This document shows, piece by piece, positions 7,385 through 15,927 of a DNA stretch of 44,368 nt (positions are counted from its first letter, which is position 1; every line of letters starts with the position of its first letter). The notes under the pieces are model-generated. The model was not told the origin of the DNA. It worked only from the letters and a program-made list of their open reading frames with translations, and made no database searches. The DNA comes from an uncultured Treponema sp. GTDB taxonomy: Bacteria > Spirochaetota > Spirochaetia > Treponematales > Treponemataceae. The position numbers and the translations under genes are program-made. Where the stretch lies: assembly GCA_937892225.1 (NCBI GenBank), contig CALAUH010000187.1, positions 1-44,368 of the forward strand. Direction: 5' to 3'.

Positions 7385-8048
7385 ATCACTATTTTTATCT
7401 CCTCTATCTGCGATAGAAGAATATAAAACCGGAGTAACCGCATCTTATTATGCAGAAGCATTTCACGGTAAACGAACATCCAATGGTGAAACTTTTAACA
7501 TGTATTCATTAACCTGTGCACACAAATCTTTACCGTTCAATACAGTTTTAAAGGTTACCAATCTGCGTAACGGAAAAACCGTAGAAGTACGCGTTAATGA
7601 CAGAGGACCTTTTGTTCAAAACAGAGAAATTGATCTTTCAAAAGCTGCCGCAGTTAAATTAGGAATGATTGGAAGCGGAACTACAAAAGTTAAACTGGAA
7701 ATTGTAAAAAAAGGTGCAAACACAAAATTAAGTCAGCAGACTGCATTAAGTGCCCAAAAGATGATGGAAAGACGTTTTGGTAAACCGGCAGCTGTTGTTA
7801 CTGTAAAAAGGCCGGACGGTACAAAATGGGATATACAACTGGGAGCTTTTTCGAACAAAGAAAATGCAAACAGACTTGCACAAAAACTTTTAAAAGATGG
7901 TTTTAAAGATGTTGTTTTCCAGAAAACTCAGACAATGGTAAAAGTCGCCATAAGAAATGTCGACGGGAAAAACGTAAGTACACTCGAAAAGGAACTCAGG
8001 GCAAAAGGTTATTCCGATTATACCATCAAAAAAAGGCAGATTAATTAA
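7347..8048 (+). CDS. rlpA: RlpA-like septal ring lytic transglycosylase with SPOR-like end
   Basis: 233 residues. The signal peptide MKIFKRFLYIVFLSLFLSPLSA exports it. Residues about 25-118 are the RlpA double-psi beta-barrel: GVTASYYAEAFHGKRTSNGE, then LTCAHKSLPFNTVLKVTN, VRVNDRGPF and REIDLSKAAA, with the conserved Asp of NDRGPF visible. RlpA cleaves glycan strands lacking peptide stems. Residues about 155-230 (WDIQLGAFSNKENANRLAQK; YTIKKR) look like a SPOR domain, which binds denuded peptidoglycan at division sites. No lipobox is seen, unlike the E. coli protein. Start 7347 is chosen from the signal peptide; no Shine-Dalgarno is seen and the start sits in a hairpin. Confidence 0.88.
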   Translation: MKIFKRFLYIVFLSLFLSPLSAIEEYKTGVTASYYAEAFHGKRTSNGETFNMYSLTCAHKSLPFNTVLKVTNLRNGKTVEVRVNDRGPFVQNREIDLSKAAAVKLGMIGSGTTKVKLEIVKKGANTKLSQQTALSAQKMMERRFGKPAAVVTVKRPDGTKWDIQLGAFSNKENANRLAQKLLKDGFKDVVFQKTQTMVKVAIRNVDGKNVSTLEKELRAKGYSDYTIKKRQIN

Positions 8049-8122
8049 ATAATTATTCTATGATTTAATAATATTGTATGTTATAATAATTAAGTATTTT
8101 AAACGTTCCACAAGGGGCAGAT

Positions 8123-9823
8123 ATGGCTGAATTAGATCCAGAAATTGAAGCATTACTATCAAACACAGAATCAACTATTTCCGTTGATGATATAGAAAAT
8201 TTACCAGATTCACCTATACCTATTAGAAAAGGTTTTTCTAAAAGTTCACTTTACTCTAATGAACCTGCTATACCAAGAGGTAACAAATCTATTCATGATG
8301 TAGATTTAAGCAAAACAGAATTTGCACCTATTCCAAAACTGGTAAATGACACTCCTTCAGATATTTACAATGATCAAAAATATTATAGAACTGCATTAAC
8401 AGGAGAAAATACATCTGCACAGCGTGTACATCAAGTTCTTTCAAAATATTTAACCTGTCCTGATCCAAAAGACAGAGCCGTTTACAGACAGCAGATTATT
8501 ACATGCTATTGGGAACTTCTTAGAGGCATGGCACCAAAAATGTCTGACATTAATTTACCAATGCCAAAAAGAATGCTCATGCGTTTTGGTATTCTTTTAC
8601 CATCATTATTTAAAGCAGAACAAAAAGACTTTTTCTCTAAAATAGTTTTTGAAAATAAAACCGGAGAACCTATTCTTTATATTGATGAATGGTTCAAAGA
8701 AATAGCATCAGGTCGAATGACTAATTCTGCAACTGATGAAAAAAAACAACCTGCAAGAAATCTTACACCAGACCAGGCCGCAACCGCTGAACAGTCAAGA
8801 CTTATGCAGTTACAGTCTAAAAACTCTGGTAAAATGCAGAGTTCAGAAAATATCTTGAGCATAAAAGAAAATGAACGCTCTATGATAGAAGCAGAACTTA
8901 AAAACAGAATCGATACAATCTGTGATCACACACCTATTATGGGGCTTGAACCTCACAAAGCATCTTTAACAGAAGTTCAAAGAAAACTCTTTTCAGAAAT
9001 CACAGATTTATTACATAGACTTTCTAAAAATGATAAGGAACTTGCACGAGCTCTTAACGATTTCCAGGAAGCAAAAGGAACATATGATAATGTTCAAAAC
9101 AAAATCTCAGAAACAGGCGGTGCACCTACACAAACTGATTCAGATGCCGTAAAAACAGAATTTGATACAATTCGACAAATGGCAAAAATGACAATCGGTA
9201 GACGTGGTAATCAATTCCCAATGTTCACAAAAGAATTCTATCACTGTACAGAAAAAGGAACTGGAACCCGCGAAAATGTAATTGAAGTTTTAAGATGGAT
9301 TGAATCTATTGATCCTGGTGTTTTCCATCGTATACATAAAAATGTACCAAACAGAATCGTACCATACGTTTGCCTTGTACCGACATACGGGGACCGAGGA
9401 TTCTGCTGGGAACCATTTGACCGTTACAACCGTGTAACAAGCCGTGGACGTATTGTAATTCCAATGTATCCAAAAGATTTAAAGATTGCAGTTTTAACAG
9501 CCGTTGCAGATTTAAGATGGCAGGTTGCAAAAGAAAAAGCTTCTTACTACTGGATGGAAGAAGGAATTACCGGCCAATACTATCAGCACATCGAGCAGTT
9601 GAAAGTCAAAGGTGATTTAAAAGAATTCTTTATTGAAGATTATATTCTATGGATGACAAAAGAAAGCGAAGGGGTTCAACGTCTGGATAAAGACGTCCGT
9701 GGTATCTTCTGGCGAAATATGCCTTTCCCAAAAGAAAGAAAAGAAGAATTAAGAAAACGCTCTTTAGTCTACGACGAATTATGCAAAAAAGACGCCAACC
9801 GCGAAATGAGCGATGGCTACTAA
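8123..9823 (+). CDS. conserved hypothetical protein, 566 residues
   Basis: Not recognised. The protein is soluble, with no signal peptide or membrane helix. It starts MAELDPEIEALLSN; residues 1-90 are low in structure and rich in Pro, Ser and Asn. A middle part contains RMLMRFGILLPSLFKAEQ. A Gln/Glu/Lys-rich coiled-coil-like stretch lies around 225-330. The C-terminal third is well folded in appearance (PNRIVPYVCLVPTYGDRGFC; WMEEGITGQYYQHIEQL). The start has a good Shine-Dalgarno, AAGGGG, and a TATAAT lies at 8082-8087. It stands alone and ends before a bidirectional terminator. Housekeeping-like codon use suggests a conserved Treponema gene. Confidence 0.75.
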   Translation: MAELDPEIEALLSNTESTISVDDIENLPDSPIPIRKGFSKSSLYSNEPAIPRGNKSIHDVDLSKTEFAPIPKLVNDTPSDIYNDQKYYRTALTGENTSAQRVHQVLSKYLTCPDPKDRAVYRQQIITCYWELLRGMAPKMSDINLPMPKRMLMRFGILLPSLFKAEQKDFFSKIVFENKTGEPILYIDEWFKEIASGRMTNSATDEKKQPARNLTPDQAATAEQSRLMQLQSKNSGKMQSSENILSIKENERSMIEAELKNRIDTICDHTPIMGLEPHKASLTEVQRKLFSEITDLLHRLSKNDKELARALNDFQEAKGTYDNVQNKISETGGAPTQTDSDAVKTEFDTIRQMAKMTIGRRGNQFPMFTKEFYHCTEKGTGTRENVIEVLRWIESIDPGVFHRIHKNVPNRIVPYVCLVPTYGDRGFCWEPFDRYNRVTSRGRIVIPMYPKDLKIAVLTAVADLRWQVAKEKASYYWMEEGITGQYYQHIEQLKVKGDLKEFFIEDYILWMTKESEGVQRLDKDVRGIFWRNMPFPKERKEELRKRSLVYDELCKKDANREMSDGY

Positions 9824-9849
9824 TCAAAGTGCCTGTTATATTAGTTAAT

Positions 9850-9884
9850 AAAAAAAGGAACATATCCAATATGTTCCTTTTTTT
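9850..9884. terminator. bidirectional intrinsic terminator
   Basis: The stem GGAACATAT / ATATGTTCC (9857-9865 and 9869-9877) has a 3-base loop, flanked by A-run 9850-9856 and T-run 9878-9884. It sits between convergent genes and can end transcription from both the 566-residue hypothetical gene and the GH43 gene. Confidence 0.9.
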
Positions 9885-9891
9885 ATTATTT

Positions 9892-11361
9892 CTAATTAAA
9901 TCTTATACTCTTAAGCTGACCGGTTCCACCACCAACATATTTCAAGTACAACGCACTTACACCATCAGGAATATTTACATCAGCTGAAAATTCTTCCCAT
10001 ACATTGCTGGAATCAAGTTTAATCGTAGCAAGAACAGGACCATCCCATTTGGTACGTATTTCATAAGAACCATATACATAGCATCTTGAAGATAATGTAA
10101 TCTTTTTTACATTCTTAAAATCAAAATACTTAAATCCTAAAATTGCCTGGTCTTTTATATTTGTAATAAATGCAATATTTTTATCACCATCCTTACCTTC
10201 CTGTGTAACATAAGGATATTTATCATCACCAACATAAGGACATGGTTCTTTTTCTATAAACATATTCGAAACAATGTAAGAAGGATATTCTCCAACAGCA
10301 GCAAGAGGTCCACCGTTTAATCCACATGATGTAATTTCTACCTGCTTTATTGAACCGTCAGCTTCTATCTTAATTTTTTCTGCACAACCCTGACGACTAT
10401 ACCATGTTTTATTTGTATGACGATGATAGAAAATATAATATTCACCATTGATTAATTCAAAACCACCGTGATTGTTTGCACCATAACAAGAAGGCATATC
10501 TGCTTTTTTATAAGTATCAATGTGCATATCACAGTTACTTACAATTACACCACCATAAACAAAACCACTTGTAGGATTTTTACTGGTAGCATAACAAAGT
10601 TCATGCATTACACAAGAAGAATAAACAAAATAATAAGTATCATTTACTTTACGAATAGAAGAAGCTTCGAAGAATTCATGTCCCTTAAAACCTTTCCAAT
10701 TTTCACTGTCGATTTTATACGGACAATTAATATCTTTTGCTGCGTCCTTAATTTTTTGTTCACTGGCAGTAGAATATTCATCACCAGGAGCAATTACTAC
10801 AGGTTCTTCTTCAATTGTAAGCATATCAGGACCTAAAACTGTTGCCATAGCACCAATTCTGTCTTTCATATGACATCCACAGAACGCAGTATACATATAA
10901 GTTTTATTTCCTTCTGTAATTACCGCAGGATCAAACTGAACCATATCACCTTTACGATCACCGAGTCTTGTTCCATCTTTATAATGAACGTATCCATAGA
11001 ATTTATATTTACCGGCAGGTTTATTACAAACAGCAACAGAAACAAATCCTACTTTATCTAAAACATAATAAATATAATATCTTCCGTCTGGTCCCCTTGT
11101 TACATCTGGCGCATAAAGGCACATTTTTCCAGCCTTATTTACTGGATCTGCGTTTCTTGGATAAATTACACCTTCATATTTCCAGTCAGATAAATCTTTT
11201 ACAGGAGCTGAATAACATACATAATCACCTAAACAAAAAACATGACCATTAAAAAAATCATGCGAACCATAAACGTAAACCCTGTCTCCAAATACATGTG
11301 GTTCACCGTCTGGAATATATTCCCAGCTTGGAAGATATGGGTTAAAAACCTGCTTTTTCAT
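9892..11361 (-). CDS. glycoside hydrolase family 43 with CBM6-like C-terminus
   Basis: 489 residues. A five-bladed propeller hydrolase of family 43, whose members act on arabinose- or xylose-containing side chains and oligosaccharides. The expected acidic residues are visible: Asp18 in YIPDGE as base, Asp86 in LYAPDV, Asp144 in QFDPAVI as pKa modulator, and Glu232 in HEFFEASSI as general acid. Residues about 400-489 (FKYFDFKNVKKITLSSRC; SALYLKYVGGG) look like a CBM6-type sugar-binding module. No signal peptide is present, so it appears cytoplasmic and would need imported oligosaccharides. GAGG lies 7 bases before ATG 11361. Divergent from the GH5 gene. Exact specificity cannot be read. Confidence 0.88.
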   Translation of the reverse strand: MKKQVFNPYLPSWEYIPDGEPHVFGDRVYVYGSHDFFNGHVFCLGDYVCYSAPVKDLSDWKYEGVIYPRNADPVNKAGKMCLYAPDVTRGPDGRYYIYYVLDKVGFVSVAVCNKPAGKYKFYGYVHYKDGTRLGDRKGDMVQFDPAVITEGNKTYMYTAFCGCHMKDRIGAMATVLGPDMLTIEEEPVVIAPGDEYSTASEQKIKDAAKDINCPYKIDSENWKGFKGHEFFEASSIRKVNDTYYFVYSSCVMHELCYATSKNPTSGFVYGGVIVSNCDMHIDTYKKADMPSCYGANNHGGFELINGEYYIFYHRHTNKTWYSRQGCAEKIKIEADGSIKQVEITSCGLNGGPLAAVGEYPSYIVSNMFIEKEPCPYVGDDKYPYVTQEGKDGDKNIAFITNIKDQAILGFKYFDFKNVKKITLSSRCYVYGSYEIRTKWDGPVLATIKLDSSNVWEEFSADVNIPDGVSALYLKYVGGGTGQLKSIRFN

Positions 11362-11395
11362 ATATAACCTCTTTTTTTTTATATATTATTTACAA

Positions 11396-11411
11396 TGTTA
11401 ATCGTTTTACA
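11396..11411. promoter_or_regulatory. LacI/cre-like operator between GH43 and GH5
   Basis: TGTTAATCGTTTTACA is a 16-bp palindrome of the form TGTnAAnCGnTTnACA, with 12 of 16 positions symmetric and the central CG typical of LacI/CcpA-family operators. It lies 35 bases upstream of the GH43 start and 85 bases upstream of the GH5 start, where it could repress both. Confidence 0.5.
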
Positions 11412-11496
11412 AAAAAATTACCATATCTAAATATCTAAAATAGTGATAAAATTAAAAATTAATAGAATATTTTTATAGAATTTCTGGAGTAATTCA

Positions 11497-12777
11497 ATGA
11501 AAAAATCAGCTGTTATTTTATTTTCAATTCTTTTATTATTTTCCTGTAATAAAACAAAAAAAACTCAAACAGAAAATACTATAATTAAAGAAGTACCTCC
11601 TATGCAGATAGAACAAAAAGAAACCTTGTCAATTCCAGAATTTATTCCTTCATATAATAAATCCATTGCACTTAAAGATAATGGAAACAAAACTTTTTCA
11701 GATAAAACATCTGCTCAGGCAGTAAAAGAAATAATTTGCGGATGGAATCTTGGAAATACTTTAGATGCTTATGCTTCAAATGCACTTGATTCAGAAATCA
11801 GCTGGGGACAACCAATGACCACAAAAAAAATGATAGATGGTCTTGCAGCATCTAAAATCAAAACTATTAGGATTCCGATTTCCTGGTCAAAACACATTAT
11901 TGATAGCAATTACACAATCGATCCAAAATGGATGGCCCGAGTAAAAGAAATCGTTGACTGGGCAATTTCAAATGATATGTACGTAATCATAAACTGTCAT
12001 CATGATAATTATTTGGAAAACGGAAAAGTTGAATACGGACAGGGATATTATCCAAATACAGAAAATTTTGATGAATCTATTAAATTTCTACAGAATCTTT
12101 GGTCACAAATATCTCTTGCCTTCAACAACGGTTATGATGAACACCTGATTTTTGAATTGCTAAATGAACCTAGACTTGCCGGAACAAAATATGAATGGAA
12201 CATTGATGAATGGGCAACCGAATGTAGAGATGCACTGAATTGTCTTAATTTATACAATCAATCGATGCTTGACGTAATTCGTAATAGTGATGGTAACAAT
12301 AAAAAACGTTTTGTAATCTGTACGTCTTTAGCCGCTGCACCAATTGCACTGCTTTCAAGTAAATATATAATCCCAAATGATATAGAAAAAGACAGGCTTA
12401 TTATTTCCGTTCATATGTACTCACCATACGGATTTGCAATGGAAAATCCAGGTAAAACAGAATTTACAGATGATATGAAAAAGGAATTGGATTATAACTT
12501 TAATGCATTAAATAAAAAATTCGTATTAAACGGTTATCCTGTGATTGTAACAGAATATGGAGCAACAAATAAAAATAATTTACAACAGAGAGTAAACTGG
12601 TTTACATATTTTATTACTGCTGCAAAACAATACAACATTCCATGTATTCTCTGGGACAATGGAAGTTACGTAATAGAAAACAATGATTTTAGTGAAAAAT
12701 ACGGCTATTATAACAGAATCAAACAGACTTGGTATTTCCCGGAAATCCATGAAGCTATTATAAATGCCGCATATTAA
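11497..12777 (+). CDS. GH5 endoglucanase lipoprotein
   Basis: 426 residues. The lipoprotein signal MKKSAVILFSILLLFSC (lipobox LFSC, Cys 17) is followed by a low-complexity linker to about residue 70, then a GH5 (beta/alpha)8 barrel. Signatures are GWNLGNTLDAY (82-92), RIPISW (125-130), NCHHD (166-170), the acid/base Glu224 in LLNEPRL, SVHMYSPYGF (304-313) and the nucleophile Glu353 in VTEYGA. Such enzymes cut beta-1,4-glucan or related mannan and xyloglucan. The lipid anchor puts it on the periplasmic or cell-surface side. GGAG lies 8 bases before the ATG. Its stop abuts the stop of the convergent GH1 gene. Good evidence for a plant-polysaccharide lifestyle. Confidence 0.92.
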   Translation: MKKSAVILFSILLLFSCNKTKKTQTENTIIKEVPPMQIEQKETLSIPEFIPSYNKSIALKDNGNKTFSDKTSAQAVKEIICGWNLGNTLDAYASNALDSEISWGQPMTTKKMIDGLAASKIKTIRIPISWSKHIIDSNYTIDPKWMARVKEIVDWAISNDMYVIINCHHDNYLENGKVEYGQGYYPNTENFDESIKFLQNLWSQISLAFNNGYDEHLIFELLNEPRLAGTKYEWNIDEWATECRDALNCLNLYNQSMLDVIRNSDGNNKKRFVICTSLAAAPIALLSSKYIIPNDIEKDRLIISVHMYSPYGFAMENPGKTEFTDDMKKELDYNFNALNKKFVLNGYPVIVTEYGATNKNNLQQRVNWFTYFITAAKQYNIPCILWDNGSYVIENNDFSEKYGYYNRIKQTWYFPEIHEAIINAAY

Positions 12778-14103
12778 TTATAAATTTTCACCGTTAGATT
12801 CAATTACAGATTTATACCAGTAAGCAGAATCTTTTGGAATTCGTTTAAGTGTTTCATAATCACAATAAACCATTCCAAATCTTGGATTATAACCTGCAGC
12901 CCATTCAAAATTGTCCATAAGTGACCACTGGAAATATCCTCTTACATCTACACCTTCTTCACTGGCTTCTTTTAATCCTTTTAAATAACGGTGAAGGAAA
13001 TCAATTCTATTTGGATCATGAACTTTGCCGTCTAAACTTACCCAGTCGTGACAAGAAAGACCATTTTCTGTAATGTAGATAGGAAGTTTATATCTTTGGT
13101 AGTTCAATTTTACGCCCCATTTTAATGCATCAGGATAAACATCCCACGCAAGTTCTGTATGCGCAGTTCCATCAGGACGTTTGTAATTTTCCCCTTCATA
13201 TTTTGCTTCATAAATATTCAAGCCTACAAAATCAATTTTTTGATTAATTGTAAGTAAATCATCTCTTGTAACTTTTGGGAAATATTCACCAGCCTGTTTT
13301 TTAAGACCTTCTCCATATTTTCCAAAAACAATCGGATCAAGCCAGTAGTTTACACTCCAGACAAAACCTTCTAATCCATCATAAAAATAATTATTATATG
13401 CATTTTTTTCATCTTTCTTTGTAACAGGGATTCTTGGTTGTGTAGCAAGAGTAATTCCAATATTCGCATGTTCTACCTTTTCACGCAAAACACGAACAGC
13501 TTTTCCATGAGAAAGAAGGATATTATGTCCCATCATTAAAAGTTCTCTTGTTCCGTACATAACTCCAGGTGCATGCTGTCCAATCATACAACCACAACCG
13601 ACAAATACAGAAGGTTCATTAAAAGTGATAAAATTCTTTACACGGTCGCCAAAATTTTCTGCAATTACCTTTGTATATTCTTCAAACCAGTCTGAACTTT
13701 CTTTATTAAGCCAGCCGCCCCGTAAATAAAGTTCATAAGGCAAATCCCAGTGATAAAGAGTAATATATGGTGTGATATTATACTTTAATAATTCATTGAT
13801 TAAATTATTATAAAAATCAATTCCTTTCTGACAAACTTTGCCTGTTCCTTCTGGAAAAATACGTGACCATGAAATAGAAAAACGATAGGCTTTTAATCTA
13901 AGTTCACTCATAAGTTTTACATCTTCTTTATAAAGATGATAATGATCACAGGCTACATCACCATTTGAATCATAAAGAATTTTACCTTTTTGATGTGTAA
14001 ATGTATCCCAGATACTTAAACCTTTTCCATCTTCTTTGTAAGCACCTTCAATCTGATATGAAGCTGTTGCTGCTCCCCAAACAAAGTTTTTACTGAATGC
14101 CAT
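12778..14103 (-). CDS. GH1 beta-glucosidase / 6-phospho-beta-glucosidase family
   Basis: 441 residues, full length for family 1. Visible motifs: FVWGAATASYQIEGA (8-22), RFSISWSRIFPEG, LYHWDLP (117-122), the acid/base Glu163 in TFNEP and the nucleophile Glu346 in YITENG, and FQWSLMDNFEWAAGY near the end. It releases glucose from cellobiose and short beta-glucosides. The tail around SLMDNFEWAAGY is typical of plain beta-glucosidases rather than phospho-specific ones. No signal peptide, so cytoplasmic. AGAGGA lies 6 bases before the ATG. It would complete digestion of products made by the GH5 lipoprotein that are imported by a transporter not in this window. ettA lies upstream, its stop 17 bases before this start. 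Confidence 0.93.
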   Translation of the reverse strand: MAFSKNFVWGAATASYQIEGAYKEDGKGLSIWDTFTHQKGKILYDSNGDVACDHYHLYKEDVKLMSELRLKAYRFSISWSRIFPEGTGKVCQKGIDFYNNLINELLKYNITPYITLYHWDLPYELYLRGGWLNKESSDWFEEYTKVIAENFGDRVKNFITFNEPSVFVGCGCMIGQHAPGVMYGTRELLMMGHNILLSHGKAVRVLREKVEHANIGITLATQPRIPVTKKDEKNAYNNYFYDGLEGFVWSVNYWLDPIVFGKYGEGLKKQAGEYFPKVTRDDLLTINQKIDFVGLNIYEAKYEGENYKRPDGTAHTELAWDVYPDALKWGVKLNYQRYKLPIYITENGLSCHDWVSLDGKVHDPNRIDFLHRYLKGLKEASEEGVDVRGYFQWSLMDNFEWAAGYNPRFGMVYCDYETLKRIPKDSAYWYKSVIESNGENL

Positions 14104-14120
14104 AATTATCCTCTTATATT

Positions 14121-15857
14121 TTATCTGCTGAGTTTTCGATAGACAGTTCTTTTTGGAACTCCCGCATCTTCACCAAATTCTTTCATCTTCCATTCTGCAT
14201 ACTCAGACCAGTTTCCTTCAAAGAATCTGACTTCTGAATTATTTTCAAATGCAAGAATATGTGTACAAATTCGGTCTAAGAACCAGCGGTCATGACTTAC
14301 AACTAATGCACAACCGGCAAAATCTTCAAGAGCTTCTTCCAATGCACGTACTGTTGCGACATCTAAATCATTTGTAGGTTCATCGAATAAAAGTACGTTT
14401 CCGCTTTCTTTTAACATCATTCCTAAATTCAAACGGTTTCTTTCTCCACCAGAAAGTACGCTTACCTTTTTATTCTGATCCGGACCTGCAAAATTAAACC
14501 ATCCGCAGTAAGCATGAGCATTTACCTCACGAACACCGCCTTCCAAAGCACGTCCTTTTTCATCAACGGCACCAAGTTTTACAAGGTCTCCACCGCCACC
14601 TAAAGTTTCATATACAGTTTTATTCATATCAAGACCGCTTCGTAACTGATCAACATAAACAAGTTTTACAGTAGAACCAATCTTAATATCTCCACTATCA
14701 GGTTTTTCTCCACCTTCTAAACCAGCTGCATCAACAATCATTTTAAAAAGAGTTGTTTTTCCAGCCCCGTTTGGTCCGACAATACCGACAATTGCACCAG
14801 CCGGAATATGAACATTAAGATTTTCAAAAAGTAATTTATCTCCAAAAGATTTTGTTACATTTTCCAAATCAATTACCTGATTACCAAGACGTGGACCTGC
14901 AGGAATTGAAATCTGTGTATCTTTAAGCTGTTTTTTACCTTCCTGAGCCATAAGTTCATTATATCGGGTAATATGTTCCTTATGTTTTGCCTGACGACCT
15001 TTTGCACCCATATGAATCCATTCCAACTCACGCTGAATTTCTTTCTGACGTAAAGATTCATTTTTGCTTTCAAGTTCAAGTCTCTGATTTTTCTGTTCGA
15101 GCCAGCTTGAATAATTTCCTTTAAATGGATAACCTTCTCCCCTGTCTAATTCCAGAATCCATCCGGCAACATTATCCAGAAAATAACGGTCATGAGTAAT
15201 TGCAATAACAGTTCCAGGATAATCATTAAGATGTTTTTCTAACCATGCTACAGTTTCTGCATCAAGATGGTTTGTAGGTTCATCCAAAAGAAGAATATCA
15301 GGCTTTTGTAAAAGAAGTCTGCACAAAGCAACACGACGGCGTTCACCACCGGAAAGTACATCAACTTTTTGTTCTCCAGGCGGACATCTTAAAGCATCCA
15401 TCGCAAGTTCAAGATTATTATCAAGATTCCATGCATCCATTAAATCAAGTTTTTCCTGAACTTCTGCCTGTCTGGCACAAAGTTTATCAAAATCAGCATC
15501 AGGATCTCCAAATGCTTCGTTTATTTTATCAAATTCTTCAAGAAGATCTGTAATCGGTTTTACACCTTCCTTTACAACTTCCATAACAGTTTTACCGTCT
15601 TCAAGATATGGTTCCTGTTCCAGATATCCAATTGAATATCCAGGTGCTAAAGAAGTTTCTCCTGTATAATCTTTATCTATTCCGGCAAGAATTTTAAACA
15701 AGGATGATTTACCGGCACCATTTGCACCAACAACACCAATTTTTGCACCATAGTAATAAGAAATACTAATATCTTTTAATACGACTTTAGTACCATACGC
15801 TCTGCCAACTCTATCCATTGTGTAAATAATTTTTTTGTCATCAAAAGTTTTTGCCAT
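14121..15857 (-). CDS. ettA: energy-dependent translational throttle protein EttA (ABC-F)
   Basis: 578 residues. A soluble ABC-F ATPase with two nucleotide-binding domains and no membrane part. The first Walker A is GANGAGKSS, the signature LSGGERRRVALCRLLL and Walker B LLLDEPTNHLD. The second set is GPNGAGKTT, VLSGGERNRLNLG and LLFDEPTNDLD. The start IIYTMDRVGRAYG and the arm region (ESKNESLRQKEIQRELEWI, then GAKGRQAKHKEH) are typical of EttA, which binds the ribosomal E site and gates the first elongation steps according to ATP level. AAGGA lies 4 bases before the ATG. A terminator at 15888-15920 separates it from the upstream gene, so it is likely to have its own promoter (TATAAT-like at 15880-15887). 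Confidence 0.93.
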   Translation of the reverse strand: MAKTFDDKKIIYTMDRVGRAYGTKVVLKDISISYYYGAKIGVVGANGAGKSSLFKILAGIDKDYTGETSLAPGYSIGYLEQEPYLEDGKTVMEVVKEGVKPITDLLEEFDKINEAFGDPDADFDKLCARQAEVQEKLDLMDAWNLDNNLELAMDALRCPPGEQKVDVLSGGERRRVALCRLLLQKPDILLLDEPTNHLDAETVAWLEKHLNDYPGTVIAITHDRYFLDNVAGWILELDRGEGYPFKGNYSSWLEQKNQRLELESKNESLRQKEIQRELEWIHMGAKGRQAKHKEHITRYNELMAQEGKKQLKDTQISIPAGPRLGNQVIDLENVTKSFGDKLLFENLNVHIPAGAIVGIVGPNGAGKTTLFKMIVDAAGLEGGEKPDSGDIKIGSTVKLVYVDQLRSGLDMNKTVYETLGGGGDLVKLGAVDEKGRALEGGVREVNAHAYCGWFNFAGPDQNKKVSVLSGGERNRLNLGMMLKESGNVLLFDEPTNDLDVATVRALEEALEDFAGCALVVSHDRWFLDRICTHILAFENNSEVRFFEGNWSEYAEWKMKEFGEDAGVPKRTVYRKLSR

Positions 15858-15887
15858 AATGTTTCCTTATTATTAATTTTATTATAT

Positions 15888-15920
15888 ACAAAAAAACGCT
15901 CGAAAGAATCGGGCGTTTTA
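15888..15920 (-). terminator. intrinsic terminator of the L7/L12-domain gene
   Basis: On the minus strand the hairpin CGCCCGA / TCGAGCG, with a short loop and one G-U pair, is extended by A/T pairs and followed by seven T residues. It follows the stop of the gene at 15928-17910 and precedes ettA. Confidence 0.8.
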
Positions 15921-15927
15921 TTTAGAT

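Noticed and set aside
12770..12785. Abutting stop codons of GH5 and GH1 genes without terminator
   Set aside because: Worth noting only as a lack of insulation; no positive signal.
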